DNA of 64,000 nucleotides from Bolinopsis microptera (GCF_026151205.1 NC_087083.1:1426001-1490000), one strand, 5' to 3'. Shown: positions 46,790 through 60,347, counted from the first letter of the stretch. Notes: a model not told the origin generated them from the letters alone. Program-made: numbers and translations.

Positions 46790-46920
46790 GTAATTGTAAC
46801 ATTGTGACATTGTGGTATTGTGACACAGTTACACTGTTACACTGTCATATTGTGATACTGTTATGCTGTTACACGGTCACACTGTTACACTGTTACACTG
46901 TTACACTGTTACACTGTTAA
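46790..46920. repeat. Degenerate TTACACTG/TTGTGACA tract
   Basis: Imperfect repeats of ttacactg (five consecutive at 46,876-46,917) preceded by related ttgtgacattgtg phrases. Confidence 0.7.
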
Positions 46921-47855
46921 ATGGTTGCAAGTGCTGCAGGGATATATGTTTATCTGGAGTTACCCTCCATAAACCATCAAAAAGCTGTTTTTGTGATGCT
47001 CAACGCTGAGAACATTAGTAACAACATAAGTAACAACATTGGCAACAAAATTAGGAACATTAGTAACAATATTAGTAACAAAATATATGTAAAGTACAAG
47101 CTCTATCCCTTCGCCAGAGGGACCCCCTTAGACGTCAGCTCATTGGGTCGACATAGCCTTCTTACTTAGGTACCGAGGTAGAATAGGTGCCCACAAACAA
47201 ACAAACAAACAATATTAGTGTTGTAGTAGTACAAACAAACAAACAAACAACATTAGTGTTGTAGTAGTGTTACTTCTAGTGTTACTATTAGTATTAGTGT
47301 TGTAGTAGTCGGAGTCTGAGAACCTGATTTGTAGTTCGATCACAATAAAAATGCAACAATATGAGATAAGGTACGATTGCACTGTGCTTTTTGCACCCTT
47401 CTTGTGCTTAATGCGCTCTTCTTGTGACGGAATAATATTTGAAAAGAGAGATGTAACAGGAGGTAATTTCCTGCTTTTATTATCTGTTAAAACACTCAAA
47501 CAGTTCACATTATTGATACTTCCTTATAACCCACCCTATACCTACATTTAACATATCAGTTAAATTCCCTAATCATGTAGGTGAATACAGTTCTTTACTG
47601 GAAACTAGTGAGGACACTTGCACGTCTACACTTTAAGAAGTTAGCATTTACAACAGAGCTATTATTTACAGTATGCAGTATCCACACTGCGTGTTTGAGT
47701 GTAAGAAACAAAACTGGAGAAGTAGCAGGAAGTAGAAAGTAAGAAGTTTAGTTTAAAATATTATCTCACTTCAGTGGAACGTTGAATTCAGGATCTAAAT
47801 ATTAGAACCAGTAAAATCCAGTACTCGTCAGTTAAGTGGTTTTAAACAAGTTTTA
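46921..47855. other. Intergenic with small direct repeats
   Basis: An (ACAA)n tract with an attagtgttgtagtagt block occurs twice (47,195-47,280). Isolated short open stretches have no supporting signal. Confidence 0.4.
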
Positions 47856-50800
47856 TAGTTAGGGCAAGAATTGCTGTTTATGGGTCAATCTGTGAACAAA
47901 TTCGTAACAAAGGTTTGTCTACAGGAATGTGTTGTCCATGGTCCCAGGAACCACCAAAAAAAACCGTCCAGCTGAAACTTTTGGGCAAAAATTTTTATAG
48001 TCATTTTTCTCCAGGAACCCATACGCCCCACCCCTAATATTGGTTATTTGGCTCCCGAAGGTCTTGAGATCTCCATAGGGGGTGCAAAATGACCGCAATG
48101 GCCACATTATGGCAGGCGAATGATAGTTTCAGAACGATTGGAGCTTTATTTTTCGAAATAAATGGAATTTTTCGAATTTTTTCTCAATTTTATTGAAATT
48201 TCGAAAAAAATACACCAAATTATTTTTAACGCTTATTTCAAATCTATTTAAAAACTTATCTACAAATAACAAATACAGTTAATCTAAAATGTGTATTCTC
48301 AGTAAGTACCATGACAATTATTAATACACAGTTAATATTAATCAAAATTCGCTTGTTCTTCAGGTTCATCATGTCTAATGTTTGTGCAGTTCATACCATG
48401 GCATCGTCCACAAGCTGGCAAACAATTGAAGCCATATTTCCTACATGAACATCTGAAAGTCAAACAGGCCTGTTCCACATTGACAGAACAGTTACAACAT
48501 ATAAGGTTCAAAATAGACTCTGGTGCAACTGGTTCGTAAGTGCCACCAGGAGCCAATTTCCAGCCGTAGTCAAGGGGATTCAGACTGTCAGCGTTAAGCA
48601 TGACTCAGTTATGGTACTGTAAGTAAGCTCTAAGGATGTGCTCCGTTGCTGAAGCTATTGTTGGAGGTAGCCTATTCGGATTGAGACTCTTTTTCGCTAC
48701 CATCCTATTGTCCCTATTGTATGCTAGGAATCTCAAAGCAGAAAGAGTCTTTTTCCTGTCACCATAAATGTACTGCAAGAAACAGAGGCCTGCCTCAATA
48801 ATCTTTTCTTTTGATTCTCTCACCGAAAGTAATTTTGCCAACTGACCTTGCTCATCAAAGGTGAGAGCTTTCTTTAGCACTTTAACCTTGCTAAAACCAA
48901 ACAGTCCACTGACGCTATCACAACCTGAAATACTATGAATTAGAAGAAGTATCTCCTTTTCTTTATGATCTAGATGACTTGATATTTCTTTGATTGAATA
49001 TTTACCCTTCTTCGTTGTTAGATAAATATCATTGTGATGGTCACTGTTGAAATGATGTACTAGTAATAGACTTGAACTATATCGGTATCCTCTGCCTTCA
49101 ATTCAACATCGCCAAGGAATGACATTTCCAATGTTTTCTTTGCAATTAAAGTATCAGCATCGTTACAAGCTCTGATCACTTCAATACCATTTACAGTAAA
49201 AATGCTTGAGATAAGGTCGTTCAGTTCTTTTTTGTTATTGTTGTTGCTCAGAAATGTTGTTTTGGTGACAGTACAACAGTTGGATTCCTTTACAGCAATA
49301 TTAGCACAGAACGCTTTTACTCTCCTCTTGTGCTCGTGATCTTTAGTAGAAGGCTCATATCCATCAAAAATCACAGTAACTTCCCGATTTTTAGGGATAA
49401 GCTTCAAGTACTCCATTGCTACCTCACCATAATTGTCCCACCCTTTAAATGAGCTTAGTTGGCGAATTAGCCAACCTCCATCAATGACTAGTGGGATCGT
49501 GAAGCTGCAAGATTTAAGTGTAGATTGGTTTATACCAAGAGCAGCCTTATTAGATTTCCTCATCATCTGATATTGATCAAATACGCTCATCGGCACCACA
49601 GTTAACTCGTATGTTAGGCATTCCTCTATTGAAGTCTCTCTATCAGCAACCAAGACTAGACGGTTAAAACACTTCAACGGATCGACTGCAATGCTTTTAT
49701 TATTCACTTTAACCTGCTTTCTTAGTTGTGTCAAGTTCTTTGCTTTACCTTTGATACTTATCTTATCGATGAATGTCAACCCATCTAGCTCACGTTGAAG
49801 GACAGCCCCAACATTCCTCGGGATTCACCTCATCGTTCCCAGGCTGTGATATAAGACCAGTCGAAAAAGATATTAACTTAGTCTTATCTTAGGATTCTGT
49901 AAAGTCGACAGTAACTTTAAACCAAGTTAATAATTTTCCAAATACATCACAGTTTTTCTTGATTGATGACTTGGTAAGATCTGAGTGGATGGCAGCTTTA
50001 GTTGGTACTCCTCGCTTCGATGAATTAGCTAATGAATCTCCAAAAGACTGATTTATTAAAGCCATCTGATTCAAGGTGGCCACCCATAACTTGTGAGCGG
50101 ACTCACGATTACGCATCCTTCCACTTGTTAATCCACCACTAGATTTAGCTGCCCTCATAAGACTTTGCTCTATGGAGAGGTCAGTCCACACTCCGGCCCA
50201 CTCGTGGTCGTTGTAACAAACCGTGTGAAGCCCAGTTACTTTAAAGGTCTTTTAAAGCGCCCCATACTTGACTTTAAGAATAGCATCCTGCTCCAAATAC
50301 AGTCTTAAAGCTTTTGCATACTGTCCCCTCCCAGCTGCTGCGAAGTAGGGCAGCATCAAAGCTACTGCTGATAAATGCATATTGTAGTCGTGCAACCTCT
50401 CTGCTCTTATGAAGTCCTTTACTAGTGTTATCATGTTGTGGTAAGTAACCCATAGAGCTGCTGTTCTACTGTTTGAAAACAGGTTCTTTAGAAGCAGAGT
50501 TATTTTCTCTGATAGATCCTGAATAGATTTAGTCTTAAAGTTAACACCTATATTTTCGTTCACACATTTGTTGATGTAACCTTCCAAGTCTACTAGTTCA
50601 TCGTCGTAAACTTCTTCCTCTATAATGAAACAACAAAGAGCGGCGTCGATCAGAAAGTGGGCTCTCAACGCTTTATAGTAAGATCCTCAATCCGATATAT
50701 GCGTGACGTCTCCAGGATACACGAGTTTGATGAGCTCCTCTAAACCCGAGTCTGCCATTATATAGCCTATGCAGCCAAGACAACTCGTGAGAGTGTGGAA

Positions 50801-51405
50801 GCCCCCAACCCTGACCACAATAGGCATCCCAGTTTCCAGTACTATTCGGGTGGCCTTAATCCACAATGGCAAATCGAATGTGATTATCATCGGCTCACTG
50901 TAGGATAACTTAAGATATTCAACCAGAGTAGCATGTACCGTCGAATAGCTGTCTGGGGGTTGGTCAATAATCTGTTGTTTGTTATTTAACCTTGATATTT
51001 GTTAATTGAAGTTATTTCCCGAGTAAGATTTGAAATAAGCGTTAAAAATAATTTGGTGTATTTTTTTCGAAATTTCAATAAAATTGAGAAAAATTTCGAA
51101 AAATTCCATTTATTTCGAAAAATAAAGCCCCAATCGTTCTGAAACTATCATTCGCCTGCCATAATGTGGCCATTGCGGTCATTTTGCACCCCCTATGGAG
51201 ATCTCAAGACATTCGGGAGCCGAATAACCAATATTAGGGGTGGGGCGTATGGGTTCCTGGAGAAAAATGACTATAAAAATTTTTGCCCAAAAGTTTCAGC
51301 TGGACGGTTTTTTTTTGTGGTTCCTGGGACTATGGACAACACATTCCAGTAGACAAACCTTTGTTACGAATTTGTTCACAGAAAAATCAACTCTTGCCCT
51401 AACTA
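47856..51405 (-). mobile_element. Clean 3.55-kb TIR transposon encoding XPG/FEN-like nuclease and CXC protein
   Basis: Terminal inverted repeats of about 380-390 bp (47,856-48,244 and 51,027-51,405) begin TAGTTAGGGCAAGA and are flanked by TTA on both sides, a probable 3-bp target duplication. All coding sequence is on the minus strand between the repeats (48,338-50,890). A 3-bp duplication plus an XPG-type nuclease recalls the Academ group of DNA transposons, but I see no DDE signature and TIRs this long are unusual for it, so the class is open. Two further copies are at 1-2,131 and 11,373-14,906. Confidence 0.85.
48338..50890 (-). pseudogene. Transposon protein: helical N-terminal region, XPG/FEN-like nuclease, C-terminal CXC motif; broken
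   Basis: Consecutive minus-strand segments form one protein. 50,890-50,687, 50,668-50,252 and 50,191-49,889 share one frame and are separated only by single in-frame stops (TGA, TAA). A frameshift near 49,830 leads into 49,779-49,060, another near 49,070 leads into about 49,060-48,605, and a further TGA at 48,605-48,607 precedes 48,601-48,338. The 49,779-49,060 segment has the acidic motifs of FEN/XPG-type nucleases: VIDGG (residues 98-102), VIFDGYEP (136-143), NDADTLI (206-212) and EDTDI (230-234). The following segment has SGCDSVSG and the last has a dense Cys cluster (CNCS, CRKYG, CGRCHG), like tesmin/TSO1 CXC repeats. Similar uncharacterised proteins are common in invertebrate and fish proteomes. 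The last stop probably replaces a Trp codon. Function in transposition is inferred. Confidence 0.75.
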
Positions 51406-52670
51406 TTATTGGTTTTCAGTAAACTAGTTCTCAGTTTAATGTTTTACTGTAGGTAAAGTAGAATCATATCGGCTAGATGCCAAGTTATATCATAATGTAG
51501 TAATATTATGTAGGATGTAGGATGTAGTAATATGTAGGATGTAGAAGAGAGGTGAAGTCGTTACTTGAAAACATAACAGCTGCATGCTATATAATATGTA
51601 GTCAACTAGTCGCTTGGGAGGTGTTAGCTACGATAAAATAGTGTGGGCTGAAATATTTACTGAGGAGTGTATTGTTTACGTGCTAGTCACATGTGCTCAT
51701 TGGCACTTGCAGTGACAGTTGATTCGAGTGCAAGAAACAGGGTGTACACTGTACATTTTGTGTAATAACTAGTACAATTCACATTACAATTGTAAGGATT
51801 TGTACATTTACTCTCTCTCTAATACACATTACACGCGTGCATCGTTACTAGGATACTATACACTAGTGTTCACCACTCACCGCTCAATTAAATCTAATAA
51901 CTAACGCTATAGTTGTACTACAAATTGTCAATAGCTAATTATAACTTAGTTAATTATGTAAACTAAATTAGTTACTAACTTATTAACTAAACGAAGACCG
52001 TGGTACGTGATAGTTAGATCCCTCTGTGAGTGTGTATGTAGGTCGTGGGAAGAATATTATTGTATGAGATTAAGTATGAGATTAAGTCACCGTCATGAAG
52101 CGGTAAATCAGGTTAAAGAGATCTCTCGTTGAAGAAAAATCTAGAAGAAATCAACGTCCTAGACTTCAGTTCAACAACATGTAGTCTTAAAGGTTAAAGC
52201 AATATTAAGAGTAATGACGGTAATTAGAATTATACGGTATATTATATATTATGATTCCGGGAACTGGGCCGTTACCCTCACAGTTTGTTGAGAATGGGAA
52301 TCTAGTTATATTGTAAAATTACTAGAATGAATAGAATTAGACGAAATTGACTACGATACAGTGGGAAAAAAGCGAAATTCGAGGAGAAATTATTAATCGG
52401 ATAGGTAATAATATTTAAAGAAAACGATCGAAAATTTTACGACGCAAATTATGATAAGAAAAACTAGCAGGAAAAATTTTTCCCGGAAAATATCTGCTTT
52501 TCCCTGAAAATGTAATTTCTTCGAATTTTTATATCACAGTAAAACGTAAACAAAACGAATTCCCAATTTATTATTTTACTCGACATTTTCAATTCCTGTT
52601 GTTTTAATAATAGTCTTGTTAATAAGTTAGTAACTTAGTAACTAAGTTAATAACTAACCTGCAAATAATG
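51406..52670. other. Intergenic, low complexity
   Basis: Small repeats such as gtaggatgtag (51,508-51,545) and AT-rich tracts. No gene recognised. Confidence 0.4.
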
Positions 52671-52770
52671 ATGGAAACTGGAGGAATGCTATCTCAGGAA
52701 CGTGTCGTTACGTATCATCAGTACTGGACTCCCAGCAGCAAGGAGGTTTGAGCCGCATTCTCTGCTAATT

Positions 52771-52836
52771 GATCGCTAATTGATCGCTAGTCGGCTGGTT
52801 GATCGCTAATTGATCGCTAATTGATCGCTAATTTAT
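52771..52836. repeat. 11-bp TTGATCGCTAA repeat
   Basis: Five or six imperfect copies, including one variant gctagtcggctgg. Confidence 0.8.
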
Positions 52837-53068
52837 TTGAATACTCTTGGTGTCATATAACTAATCTCTTATTCAACTTAAGTTACTTGATTTGAATACT
52901 CTCGGTGTCATAATTGGTTACTAATTGCTCTTAATAATTGTTCTTTCAAGCACTCAAGCACTGTTTTGGGTTCGTTAATAGCTGAAGTTTCTCTGATTTT
53001 TGTTTATCTGTGTTGGTAGTTTCATCTGAAATTACAAGATGATGGCACACAAAATTGCACTCACTTTG

Positions 53069-53204
53069 CACTAATCTTGTGCTCGATACACTCACCTTGC
53101 GCTCAATACACTAATCTTGTGCTCGATACACTCACCTTGCGCTCAATACACTAATCTTGTGCTCGATACACTCACCTTGCGCTCAATACACTAATCTTGT
53201 GCTC
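53069..53204. repeat. 40-bp tandem repeat, ~3.4 copies
   Basis: The unit is ctcgatacactcaccttgcg plus ctcaatacactaatcttgtg, itself two related 20-bp halves. Copies are nearly identical. Confidence 0.93.
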
Positions 53205-53928
53205 TATATATTTTTTAATCGTTGTCACGTGTCAGTGCTATCTGACTTCTAATACGATATGAGCTATAATGAATCACATGTCTTGCAAAAAAACGAGCTA
53301 ATTAACTAAAAGTTTTGATAAAAGGGTTAAGAAGAGGCCCGGTATATCGAGGTACCCAGTTTGAAGATACCGTTACAATAATGACTTTAATATAGAGGGT
53401 CGACTGTATATCTCTAATTAAAACGTACAAATTCGCTTACTGTCCCGTTTATTCAATCTTAAACCACAAATTTGGTTAGCTGCTAGACACAAATATACTG
53501 TTCAATATCCACAGACATTCGTGAATAACTCTTCCAATAAAACAAGAAATTCTAGAACAAGCCTCCTAATCAAGTAGAGCTTGTAGAATAAATATTTTAA
53601 AACTGTATTAACAACGTGACAGATCACGTGACAGACGCATTCTGTGTTTGACACGTGGTTTGTCACGTACTAAGTTTTAATCTCTCGGATTAACATCTAC
53701 TATTCCTTGCGATTTTTTCTTTATTCGTCGTTTCACCCTGTGGATTTTGTTTTGCAATCTGAAATTTTACAGTCATGTTGGAGATAGAAAGACAACACAC
53801 TTCTGTAAGTGAAATTAGTTTAAGAGAAAAAAAATGATAAAAATAATTTTAGAGATAGAAATGATAAAAATAATTTTAGAGATAAAAATGACTTGGCAGT
53901 TATATCGGCTGGGGGGCGGGGGCGGGGG

Positions 53929-53963
<35 letters not shown>

Positions 53964-55000
53964 AGTGAGTACCAATTATAAGGGTCGGCGGACTTTCTTG
54001 AGTGGTATAATAATAATGATTATAATATAATCGTATGATTATAATGTGAACAGTAGCTTAACATGACGTATATATTAATTTGTTAATTGGCTCACAATAT
54101 CTAGACTTTATTCAACATATAAATATTACGGTTGTCTAGGTGATTACATTGTAGTCTGTTAAGTTGGTTAGTTAGTTACTGTTTAGTTAGTTATCTTGAT
54201 AACATTGTGGTTTTCTTGTAATAAATGTTAATGTTAAAACTACTTTAATATTCCGTTATAATTCTCACATTTTTGTTCACATAGCATACCTTACACTCAC
54301 ATTGTTATTGAAGGCTCAGTTTTGGATTTCTTGGTTTTTAGCCTGTAGCACAATTTTGGTCTGGAAGAAGGGAGGAGGGCTCGAGGGGGGCAAAAATTGA
54401 ACGCATTTTAAAAATTACCAAAACTTCATCATTCTCGGTTCATGCCAGTTTTCGTATCCATCAATTAAAGCTTCCAATTAACAATATCATGCAGCTATAA
54501 CGAACCAGCTGTTAGCGTAACAACTGAATATCCATGCAAATTGACACAAATATGTGAAAATATGTCCACTCAATTTCTGTTAAGCAGGAAATAACCGCAC
54601 ATATTAGAAATAGGCTGAGTGCCAACTATTTAAAAATTGGCTGAGTACCAACTATTTAGCTGTTAAAAATAGTGATTCTCTGAAACTGTCGGTAAAGCAT
54701 TCTGCTTGTCTACTGTACGTGTTTGAACTTTGATCAACAATAAATAATTTGTGGTGATTTATTAGAATGAAAAATGTATGCACTGATAATATATTATTGA
54801 ATCTCGATGTTCAGTTTGTGTATTTTCCACTATAATAATTATATGTTGTTTGAACCAATGTGTTCCAATGAAACAACAAGTGTACAATATTAACTGTACA
54901 ATATTAACTGATAATGACGTGTTACATATTATTATGTAATAAAGTTTGTTTGTAGAACCTGTCCCCAATCTCGCTCTGGAAAAATACCCAACTCAAGACT
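53205..55000. other. Intergenic with poly-G run
   Basis: A G-rich tract and a run of about 34 G occupies 53,911-53,962, a likely assembly weak point and a potential G-quadruplex. Two copies of an aatgataaaaataattttag phrase occur at 53,830-53,890. A splice-bounded micro-ORF here is treated as rejected. Confidence 0.5.
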
Positions 55001-58000
55001 GAATATGAATACGGGTGGTACCTGCATATAATATATAGGGTAACATTATTATATCTGAATGTGAATACGGGTGGTACCTGCATATAATATATAGGGTAAC
55101 ATTATTATATCTGAATGTGAATACGGGTGGTACCTGCATATAATATATAGGGTAACATTATTATATCTGAATACGGGTGGTACCTGCATATAATATGTAG
55201 GGTAACATTATTATATCTGAATACGGGTGGTACCTGCATATAATATATAGGGTAACATTATTATATCTGAATACGGGTGGTACCTGCATATAATATGTAG
55301 GGTAACATTATTATATCTGAATACGGGTGGTACCTGCATATAATATGTAGGGTAACATTATTATATCTGAATACGGGTGGTACCTGCATATAATATGTAG
55401 GGTAACATTATTATATCTGAATACGGGTGGTACCTGCATATAATATGTAGGGTAACATTATTATATCTGAATACGGGTGGTACCTGCATATAATATATAG
55501 GGTAACATTATTATATCTGAATGTGAATACGGGTGGTACCTGCATATAATATATAGGGTAACATTATTATATCTGACTTTCTATTATCAGTATTTAACCC
55601 TCCGGTACCTGCATATAATATATAGGGTAACATTATTATATCTGACTTTCTATTATCAGTATTTAACCCTCCGGTACCTGCATATAATATATAGGGTAAC
55701 ATTATTATATCTGACTTTCTATTATCAGTATTTAACCCTCCGGTACCTGCATATAATATATAGGGTAACATTATTATATCTAAATGTGAATACGGGTGGT
55801 ACCTGCATATAATATATAGGGTAACATTATTATATCTGAATACGGGTGGTACCTGCATATAATATATAGGGTAACATTATTATATCTGAATACGGGTGGT
55901 ACCTGCATATAATATATGTAGGGTAACATTATTATATCTGAATACGGGTGGTACCTGCTTATAATATATAGGGTAACATTATTATATCTGAATACGGGTG
56001 GTACCTGCATATAATATATAGGGTAACATTATTATATCTGAATACGGGTGGTACCTGCATATAATATATAGGGTAACATTATTATATCTGAATACGGGTG
56101 GTACCTGCATATATATAGGGTAACATTATTATATCTGACTTTCTATTATTAGTGTTTAACCCTCCGGTACCTGCATATAATATATAGGGTAACATTATTA
56201 TATCTGAATGTGAATACGGGTGGTACCTGCATATAATATATAGGGTAACATTATTATATCTGAATACGGGTGGTACCTGCATATAATATATAGGGTAACA
56301 TTATTATATCTGAATACGGGTGGTACCTGCATATAATATATGTAGGGTAACATTATTATATCTGAATACGGGTGGTACCTGCTTATAATATATAGGGTAA
56401 CATTATTATATCTGAATACGGGTGGTACCTGCATATAATATATAGGGTAACATTATTATATCTGAATACGGGTGGTACCTGCATATAATATATAGGGTAA
56501 CATTATTATATCTGAATACGGGTGGTACCTGCATATAATATATGTAGGGTAACATTATTATATCTGAATACGGGTGGTACCTGCTTATAATATATAGGGT
56601 AACATTATTATATCTGAATACGGGTGGTACCTGCATATAATATATAGGGTAACATTATTATATCTGAATACGGGTGGTACCTGCATATAATATATAGGGT
56701 AACATTATTATATCTGAATACGGGTGGTACCTGCATATAATATATAGGGTAACATTATTATATCTGACTTGCTATTATTAGTGTTTAACCCTCCGGTACC
56801 TGCATATAATATGTAGGGTAACATTATTATATCTGAATACGGGTGGTACCTGCTTATAATATATAGGGTAACATTATTATATCTGAATACGGGTGGTACC
56901 TGCATATAATATATAGGGTAACATTATTATATCTGACTTGCTATTATTAGTGTTTAACCCTCCGGTACCTGCATATAATATGTAGGGTAACATTATTATA
57001 TCTGAATACGGGTGGTACCTGCATATAATATATAGGGTAACATTATTATATCTGAATACGGGTGGTACCTGCTTATAATATATAGGGTAACATTATTATA
57101 TCTGAATACGGGTGGTACCTGCTTATAATATATAGGGTAACATTATTATATCTGAATACGGGTGGTACCTGCATATAATATATAGGGTAACATTATTATA
57201 TCTGAATACGGGTGGTACCTGCATATAATATATAGGGTAACATTATTATATCTGAATACGGGTGGTACCTGCATATAATATATAGGGTAACATTATTATA
57301 TCTGAATACGGGTGGTACCTGCATATAATATATAGGGTAACATTATTATATCTGACTTGCTATTATTAGTGTTTAACCCTCCGGTACCTGCATATAATAT
57401 GTAGGGTAACATTATTATATCTGACTTGCTATTATTAGTGTTTAACCCTCCGGTACCTGCATATAATATGTAGGGTAACATTATTATATCTGAATGTGAA
57501 TACGGGTGGTACCTGCATATAATATGTAGGGTAACATTATTATATCTGAATGTGAATACGGGTGGTACCTGCATATAATATATAGGGTAACATTATTATA
57601 TCTGCTATTATCAGTATTTAACCCTAATACGGGTGGTACCTGCATATAATATATAGGGTAACATTATTATATCTGCTATTATCAGTATTTAACCCTAATA
57701 CGGGGTGGTACCTGCATATAATATATAGGGTAACATTATTATATCTGCTATTATCAGTATTTAACCCTAATACGGGTGGTACCTGCATATAATATATAGG
57801 GTAACATTATTATATCTGCTATTATCAGTATTTAACCCTAATACGGGTGGTACCTGCATATAATATATAGGGTAACATTATTATATCTGCTATTATCAGT
57901 ATTTAACCCTAATACGGGTGGTACCTGCATATAATATATAGGGTAACATTATTATATCTGCTATTATCAGTATTTAACCCTAATACGGGTGGTACCTGCA

Positions 58001-58563
58001 TATAATATGTAGGGTAACATTATTATATCTGCTATTATCAGTATTTAACCCTAATACGGGTGGTACCTGCATATAATATGTAGGGTAACATTATTATATC
58101 TGAATGTGAATACGGGTGGTACCTGCATATATATATAGGGTAACATTATTATATCTGCTATTATCAGTATTTAACCCTAATACGGGTGGTACCTGCATAT
58201 AATATGTAGGGTAACATTATTATATCTGAATGTGAATACGGGTGGTACCTGCATATAATATATAGGGTAACATCATTATATCTGAAAACGGGTGGTACCT
58301 GCATATAATATGTAGGGTAACATTATTATATCTGAATGTGAATACGGGTGGTACCTGCATATAATATATAGGGTAACATTATTATATCTGCTATTATCAG
58401 TATTTAACCCTAATACGGGTGGTACCTGCATATAATATGTAGGGTAACATTATTATATCTGAATGTGAATACGGGTGGTACCTGCATATAATATATAGGG
58501 TAACATTATTATATCTGCTATTATCAGTATTTAACCCTAATACGGGTGTCCGCATATAATATG
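55001..58563. repeat. 3.5-kb satellite array of 50-, 69- and 71-bp units with GGTACC in nearly each
   Basis: Type A units (50 bp) read ctgaatacgggtggtacctg, catataatatatagggtaac, attattatat; a variant adds 6 bp (gtgaat). Type B (69 bp) replaces the first part with gacttgctattattagtg plus tttaaccctccggtacctg. Type C (71 bp) has ctattatcagtatttaaccc then taatacgggtggtacctg, i.e. B-like then A-like sequence. A dominates 55.0-57.3 kb with interspersed B units; C dominates 57.59-58.55 kb. A common block ggtacctgcatataatat plus tagggtaacattattatatc is shared by all. Open minus-strand frames of 65-115 codons are repeat artefacts. Confidence 0.97.
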
Positions 58564-60345
58564 TCTTCTGTCACTGTTAAAAATCTGACGTGAGCATTGG
58601 TACATCCAAATCGCTATTCATATAGTTAGGGTGATAGCCAAACTATAAAGGATTTTGGGAACTGGGAAATCGTCATAATCTAAATTGAGTGCGTTTACAC
58701 GTGTTTTTATTGACGATGATATAAATTTGTGCATAGTATACGCTAAGCCAGCGGCCCTCTGAGGGACTTTCTGCGTCGCGGGCCACCGCTTATTATTGCA
58801 GTACACGCGTTACCGTAAGCTAGAGAGTAGGTTCTTTTCGGCGATACAATTTGTTTACCAGTTTGTCACCGCTGATTTAAATCTTAGTCCAACATTGGAG
58901 ACTACAAATTTTTCAGTTAAACTGGTCCTTTAAAGACCATTTATGGCAAAATCCGATAGATAATGGCCTTTTAAACCGGTTTTTTGAAGTGGCCACTCAC
59001 TGTAAAGTCTACTTATACATTTAAATAAAATATATGTTATCACTAATGATAAAATTCATGCAAACAATTGCAAATCAACACTAATATCACCAAGACCCTA
59101 TTTTAAAAAAACAATCAAAATCTGAGTAATTGTTATACAAACCCTTTAAGAATACAAATTTTTTAAGAATAAAATTTGAATTTTGATCTTTATTCCTGGC
59201 CCCTCCTCTAAGAGAGCCATAATAGCAGCAAGAGAAAAAGGGAGCGTCAGTTGTGCTTAACACATAGCCATTCAGGCAGGTATGGTTACACTCTGAACAA
59301 AGAGGAGTTGCGTGACAGTGTTGCTTACGCTACCGAGGTGGATGGATACCCGAAACACTCCCATCACCTGTGGATGTGGGAAAACAACGTGATCTTTCGA
59401 CCACATTCTCACCTGTAAGCTAGGGGTTCTGTGATAATGCCACCACAACATCAGGAGACACCATAGCAAATTCCTTCGTGAGGTCTGTCATGATGTGAAG
59501 TCGAACCCAGCTACAGAAGTAAATGAGGGTGACTGCGCCCCCAAAACTATAACAGTTGACCAGCTCGGCTTGACGTATCTTGCTAGGAGAGAGTTTGGAC
59601 TCATTTGATAAGAATTTCTTGACATAAGGGTTTCACCCAATTGCTTATCCAAACAAGGACCAAAACTCTTCAAGAGTCTCGAAAGAGAACGAAAAAGCGA
59701 AGAAGACGGATGAGGAAACAAATTTTTTTTGTTTGAGTACTTGGGAGGAGAGTGTTGCAGTAGAGAAAGGCCATTTCACCCCGCCGCGTAGGCCGTATTT
59801 CTCCAACTGGAGGCATGTCAAAGGAATGAAAGCGGTATCTGAAATAGCGTGGCAGACCTCAACGCAGGAAAAGAAAAGAGAGGGTATTGCGATGTGGTAA
59901 GACATGTAAGGACAAGAATAAGATTCGCTATTGTTAAGAACCACCATCTATAGCTTACGAGGTTTACGAGGAAAAAAATGGACAGAAATAATGAGGACAC
60001 ACTATCAGAAAGTCTTCTTCTAAACCTCATCCCTGCCCTCTGATGGAGTAATGTGAATATATCTTTGTTTGTTGATCATTTTTGATAGTTGATATTCCAT
60101 TATTATATAATATTGGTAGCAGTGGACAATTTCCGTTACCTCTGTCTTGTGCTCTGCCAAATGCAACACTTGAATTACTTTTAAAGTATATAATATACTG
60201 TTTGACACACAATTCCCCTAATATTTTAAGACTTTTTAAAGGGAAAATTATATTACAGATTATACTATCATAGATGACATAAAAACCGTGCGTCGGCATG
60301 ATTGCCTTAACTTGGATTAATAGTCAATTCAGTTGACAGAAGCTG
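58564..60345. other. Intergenic, possible decayed TE
   Basis: Short open stretches on both strands at 59,170-60,020 (for example 59,645-59,947 minus) lack recognisable motifs. A gcggccctctgagggactttctg then cgtcgcgggccaccgc palindrome-like segment (58,750-58,790) may be a foldback end. No gene supported. Confidence 0.35.
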
Positions 60346-60347
60346 AA

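Noticed and set aside
52670-52747. Open stretch starting MMETGGMLSQERVV before a GTTTGA site
   Set aside because: The donor is weak and no following exon keeps the frame.
53775-54530. Two-exon micro-gene: MLEIERQHTS at 53,775-53,804 with GTAAGT donor, joined to an open stretch after an acceptor at about 54,340
   Set aside because: The second part is G-rich, repeat-like and unrecognisable, and the join crosses a poly-G assembly weak point. One consensus donor is not enough.
55511-57574. Repeated minus-strand frames of 65-115 codons (MQVPPVFRYNNV type)
   Set aside because: They are translations of the 50/69-bp satellite; unit length changes shift the frame, and there is no start or splice context.
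59170-60030. Possible protein-coding remnant on the plus or minus strand
   Set aside because: Open stretches are short, out of phase with each other and without recognisable motifs. Kept as unassigned intergenic sequence.
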